Positions 61,817 through 64,000 of a stretch of 64,000 bases of DNA are shown in pieces (position 1 is the stretch's first letter; every line of letters starts with the position of its first letter). The translations under genes and the position numbers were made by a program. Location: positions 1 to 64,000 of the forward strand of contig UZAE01012052.1 in the NCBI GenBank assembly GCA_900617975.1, in the 5' to 3' direction. The notes under the pieces are model-generated. The model worked only from the letters and a program-made list of their open reading frames with translations, did not search any database and was not told the DNA's origin. Origin of the DNA: Rodentolepis nana (taxonomy: Eukaryota; Platyhelminthes; Cestoda; Cyclophyllidea; Hymenolepididae).

Positions 61817-63005
61817 GAAATGCGTGTAACTTTAAAGTGTAGATTGAAAGGGAGTATGTGACTTATAAGCAAATACTACGGTATGTGAGTAGAAAATGAC
61901 TCCCAATTGGGTTAAACTTACAGTATATCTAGAGAGTAATGACACCATACATTAACATTATCGGTGCTTTAATTGAATGATTATTGAAACAAGTACGTTG
62001 CAATTAAAAATAAGAATACGTCTGGACGGATTCCAAGCTATTTTTTATTGAACCGATAATGATGAATTGTATAAACTTCATTTGCCTCTTTATATGATCA
62101 AAAATAGAATGAAGAAAATCAATATCCCGATAAGACACTAATTAGGTATGCAATAAATGGTTGACAGTATGGTAGTCGATAATAGGCGCAATGGATGCAC
62201 GTTGGTGGTCTCATATCTGGGTGTAGACGAAGAACCTGAAAAATCGATAACTCATTGCACGATGGATGAAGTGTGTAATTTCATATCAATTTCATACCGG
62301 TGTTACAAATACCTCCATACTGAAGGAAACTTCAACCCCCCGGGTTATCGAACTTTCGTTGGTCGCCACCTATATAAATCTCTAAATAAACCATTAAATA
62401 TTTTTTATTTAATGATTCCCCGTAATATGAGATTAATTTGAAATTTAAATTTTAGTTCAGCAATTGACTTCCGTTTCTTAATTGCTTAGGACACTTTATA
62501 TCTGATAAGACTAAGATGGGACAAAGTTTGAGGATGCAGAGGTGTTATTTTGTTCCAGGAAAATCGATTCGCGCGGTTGTCTCCCAAGCCGTCCATTATC
62601 ATTATGAATCCTTATCTGTCAATACTCCTGAGAGAAAATATTCAACTAGGTCTCCTGACAGTCAGTGAAAAAAAAGCTGCGCCAAGATTAACCATCCCAG
62701 TGTAAATGGAAACTCAGTGTTAACTTAGTGCTTGGCAAATAAATTTGTGAACTTCAGAACCTTAACATAACATTTCTATATTTAGGCGCATCTAGTTGAT
62801 TAAATCTCTTTACCACACCGATGTGCGGGTACATTGTGAAGGTCTTATGAGACAAATTGAAAAAAAGTTAAATTTACTAATTTAAATCACCAAAAGCATT
62901 AAACTACTTGCATTTACATCAATTTTAGAAGTTGCTAATTTATCACGGACATTAAATCCGTGTCATGAAATACCCCGCTAAATATAACCACTGAAACACG
63001 GAAGC
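61817..63005. other. No gene seen between copy 12 and the mariner
   Basis: A 94-codon frame at 62157-62441 has no splice context or family signature. Nothing else stands out. Confidence 0.55.
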
Positions 63006-63007
63006 TA

Positions 63008-63036
63008 TTAGGTTGTCAACTAAGTCATTGTCGATT
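63008..63036 (+). repeat. Terminal inverted repeat (one end) of the mariner
   Basis: Starts TTAGGTTGTCAACTAAGTC directly after a TA dinucleotide. The partner repeat must lie beyond 64000, so repeat length cannot be confirmed here; the end given is approximate. Confidence 0.65.
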
Positions 63037-63081
63037 TCAAATAAGAAGGCAAATTCGGAATTTTTGTTTAAAAATATAACT

Positions 63082-64000
63082 TTATTCAATTAGATATTGG
63101 CCGTTCTTGTCGATGACCTTTTTCCATCGTTCTGCCAGAGTAAAAATTCCCCGTTCGTAAAATGTCTGGTCTTTGCTATTAAAAAACTGAATAGGTGTGA
63201 TCCGACATCATCCACGTTGTTAAAAATTTTACCATTTAAAGAGTTTTGCATGCAACGAAACAAATGGTAATCCGAAGGCGCAAGGTCAGGGCTATATGGT
63301 GGGTGTGACAAAACATCATAACCCAGTTCCAATAATTTTTGACGAGTAACCAAAGATGTGTGGGGCCTTGCGTTATCATGATGGAAAACAACACCCTTCC
63401 GATTTGATAATGCCGGCCGCTTATCTTCAATTGCATCCTTCAGTTTTTCGAGTTCTTCAACATACACATTTGAATTTATCCTTTGGTTCTGCGGCATGAG
63501 TTCAAAATACAAAATTCCTTTGTGATCCCACCAGACTGACAGCATAATCTTTTTTTGGTGAATCTCTGCTTTTCATACTGTTTGGGCTGGTTGATCTTGC
63601 TTCACCCATGATCTCTTGCGAGTAACATTGTTATTAACTATCCACTTTTCGTCGCCAGTAACTAGGTTCTTCAGAAATGGATCATTCTCATTGCGTTTCA
63701 GTAGCGGCGAATCACAGATGCTAATCCGTTGCGTCAAATGAATTTCCTTTAACTGGTGAGGGATCCATAAATCAAGTTTCTTGACATAACCAAGGGTTTT
63801 TAATTTTTTTTTTTCAATGCATGTATGCGACACATTGAGCTTCTCTGCAATATCTCGTGTTGTGCTTTGACGATTTGAATCGATAATGACCTTGATATGG
63901 GTTTCATCCACTTCGACTGGGCGGCCAGATCGTTGTGAATTTTTCAGTGAAAAATCACCGGAACGAAATCTTTCAAACCAATTTCGACACTGCCTTTCTT
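63082..64000 (-). pseudogene. Mariner transposase remnant, DD34D, with stop and frameshift
   Basis: The window cuts the N-terminus inside the helix-turn-helix region (ERQCRNWFERFRSGDF, then SGRPVEVDETH). Next come the WIPHQL motif (family WVPHEL) and the first catalytic Asp in TGDEKW. The second Asp is in HHDNARPH and the third in PYSPDLAPSDYHLF, with exactly 34 residues between the last two. An in-frame TGA at 63573-63575 lies between PAQTV and the MLSVWWD segment. A one-base frameshift near 63186-63192 separates GSHL from a C-terminus that resumes in another frame (FYERGI, ERWKKV) and ends at TAA 63082-63084. All three acidic residues remain, but the copy cannot make an intact protein. The stop codon is followed on the minus strand by AATAAA. 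Confidence 0.92.

Larger units (their letters stand above)
63008..64000 (-). mobile_element. Mariner (Tc1/mariner superfamily) element, cut by window end
   Basis: The low-coordinate end begins TTAGGTTGTCAACTAAGTC at 63008, preceded by TA at 63006-63007, the expected mariner target site. This terminus closely resembles the TTAGGTTG terminal repeat I recall for cecropia/Hsmar1-type mariners. The transposase remnant runs on the minus strand toward 64000, where the N-terminal part and the other terminal repeat fall outside the window. Confidence 0.88.

Noticed and set aside
62157..62441. 94-codon + strand frame
   Set aside because: No domain and no splice context; likely chance.
1..64000. tRNA, rRNA, spliced-leader RNA and CRISPR arrays
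   Set aside because: By eye I found no cloverleaf with A/B boxes, no rRNA segment, no spliced-leader-type exon with donor, and no regularly spaced direct repeats.

Overview
The window looks like nuclear DNA of an invertebrate animal. It is AT-rich (about one third G+C by eye), intron-rich and gene-poor. It holds a metazoan-type tandem-RRM gene with introns, a mariner transposase remnant, many microsatellites, and no prokaryotic-style operons. I cannot name the species. A flatworm or another AT-rich invertebrate would fit, but that is a guess.

Layout. From 1 to about 19.9 kb the DNA is intergenic or upstream, with six copies of one short retroposon family and simple repeats. From 19,911 to 33,698 on the + strand there is one protein-coding gene, which I assembled from nine exons by splice-site phase. 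The exons join in frame into about 650 residues: a Ser-rich N-terminus, RRM1 (LYIRGL / GYGFIDF), a linker containing EKDPLNVY, RRM2 (VYVTNI / GTGFVRY), and a Gln/Ala-rich C-terminus. The arrangement best matches the RBMS/MSSP/alan-shepard family of single-stranded-nucleic-acid binding proteins, with ELAV/Sxl as more distant look-alikes. A possible small antisense coding exon lies in its second intron. From 33.7 to 61.2 kb there is long non-coding sequence with four more retroposon copies, G/C homopolymers and microsatellites, followed by a twelfth, internally reiterated copy. At the right edge (63,008 to beyond 64,000, minus strand) sits a DD34D mariner, broken by a stop codon and a frameshift and cut by the window end.

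The most notable structure is the dispersed short retroposon. There are twelve recognisable copies of a roughly 320-bp element in 64 kb. Several have the same 5' end, an AAAT-type 3' tail, and flanking direct repeats of 11 to 15 bp. Those features make it SINE-like, but I see no tRNA, 5S or 7SL head. The window contains one readable gene plus mobile DNA; no multi-gene pathway or system is visible.
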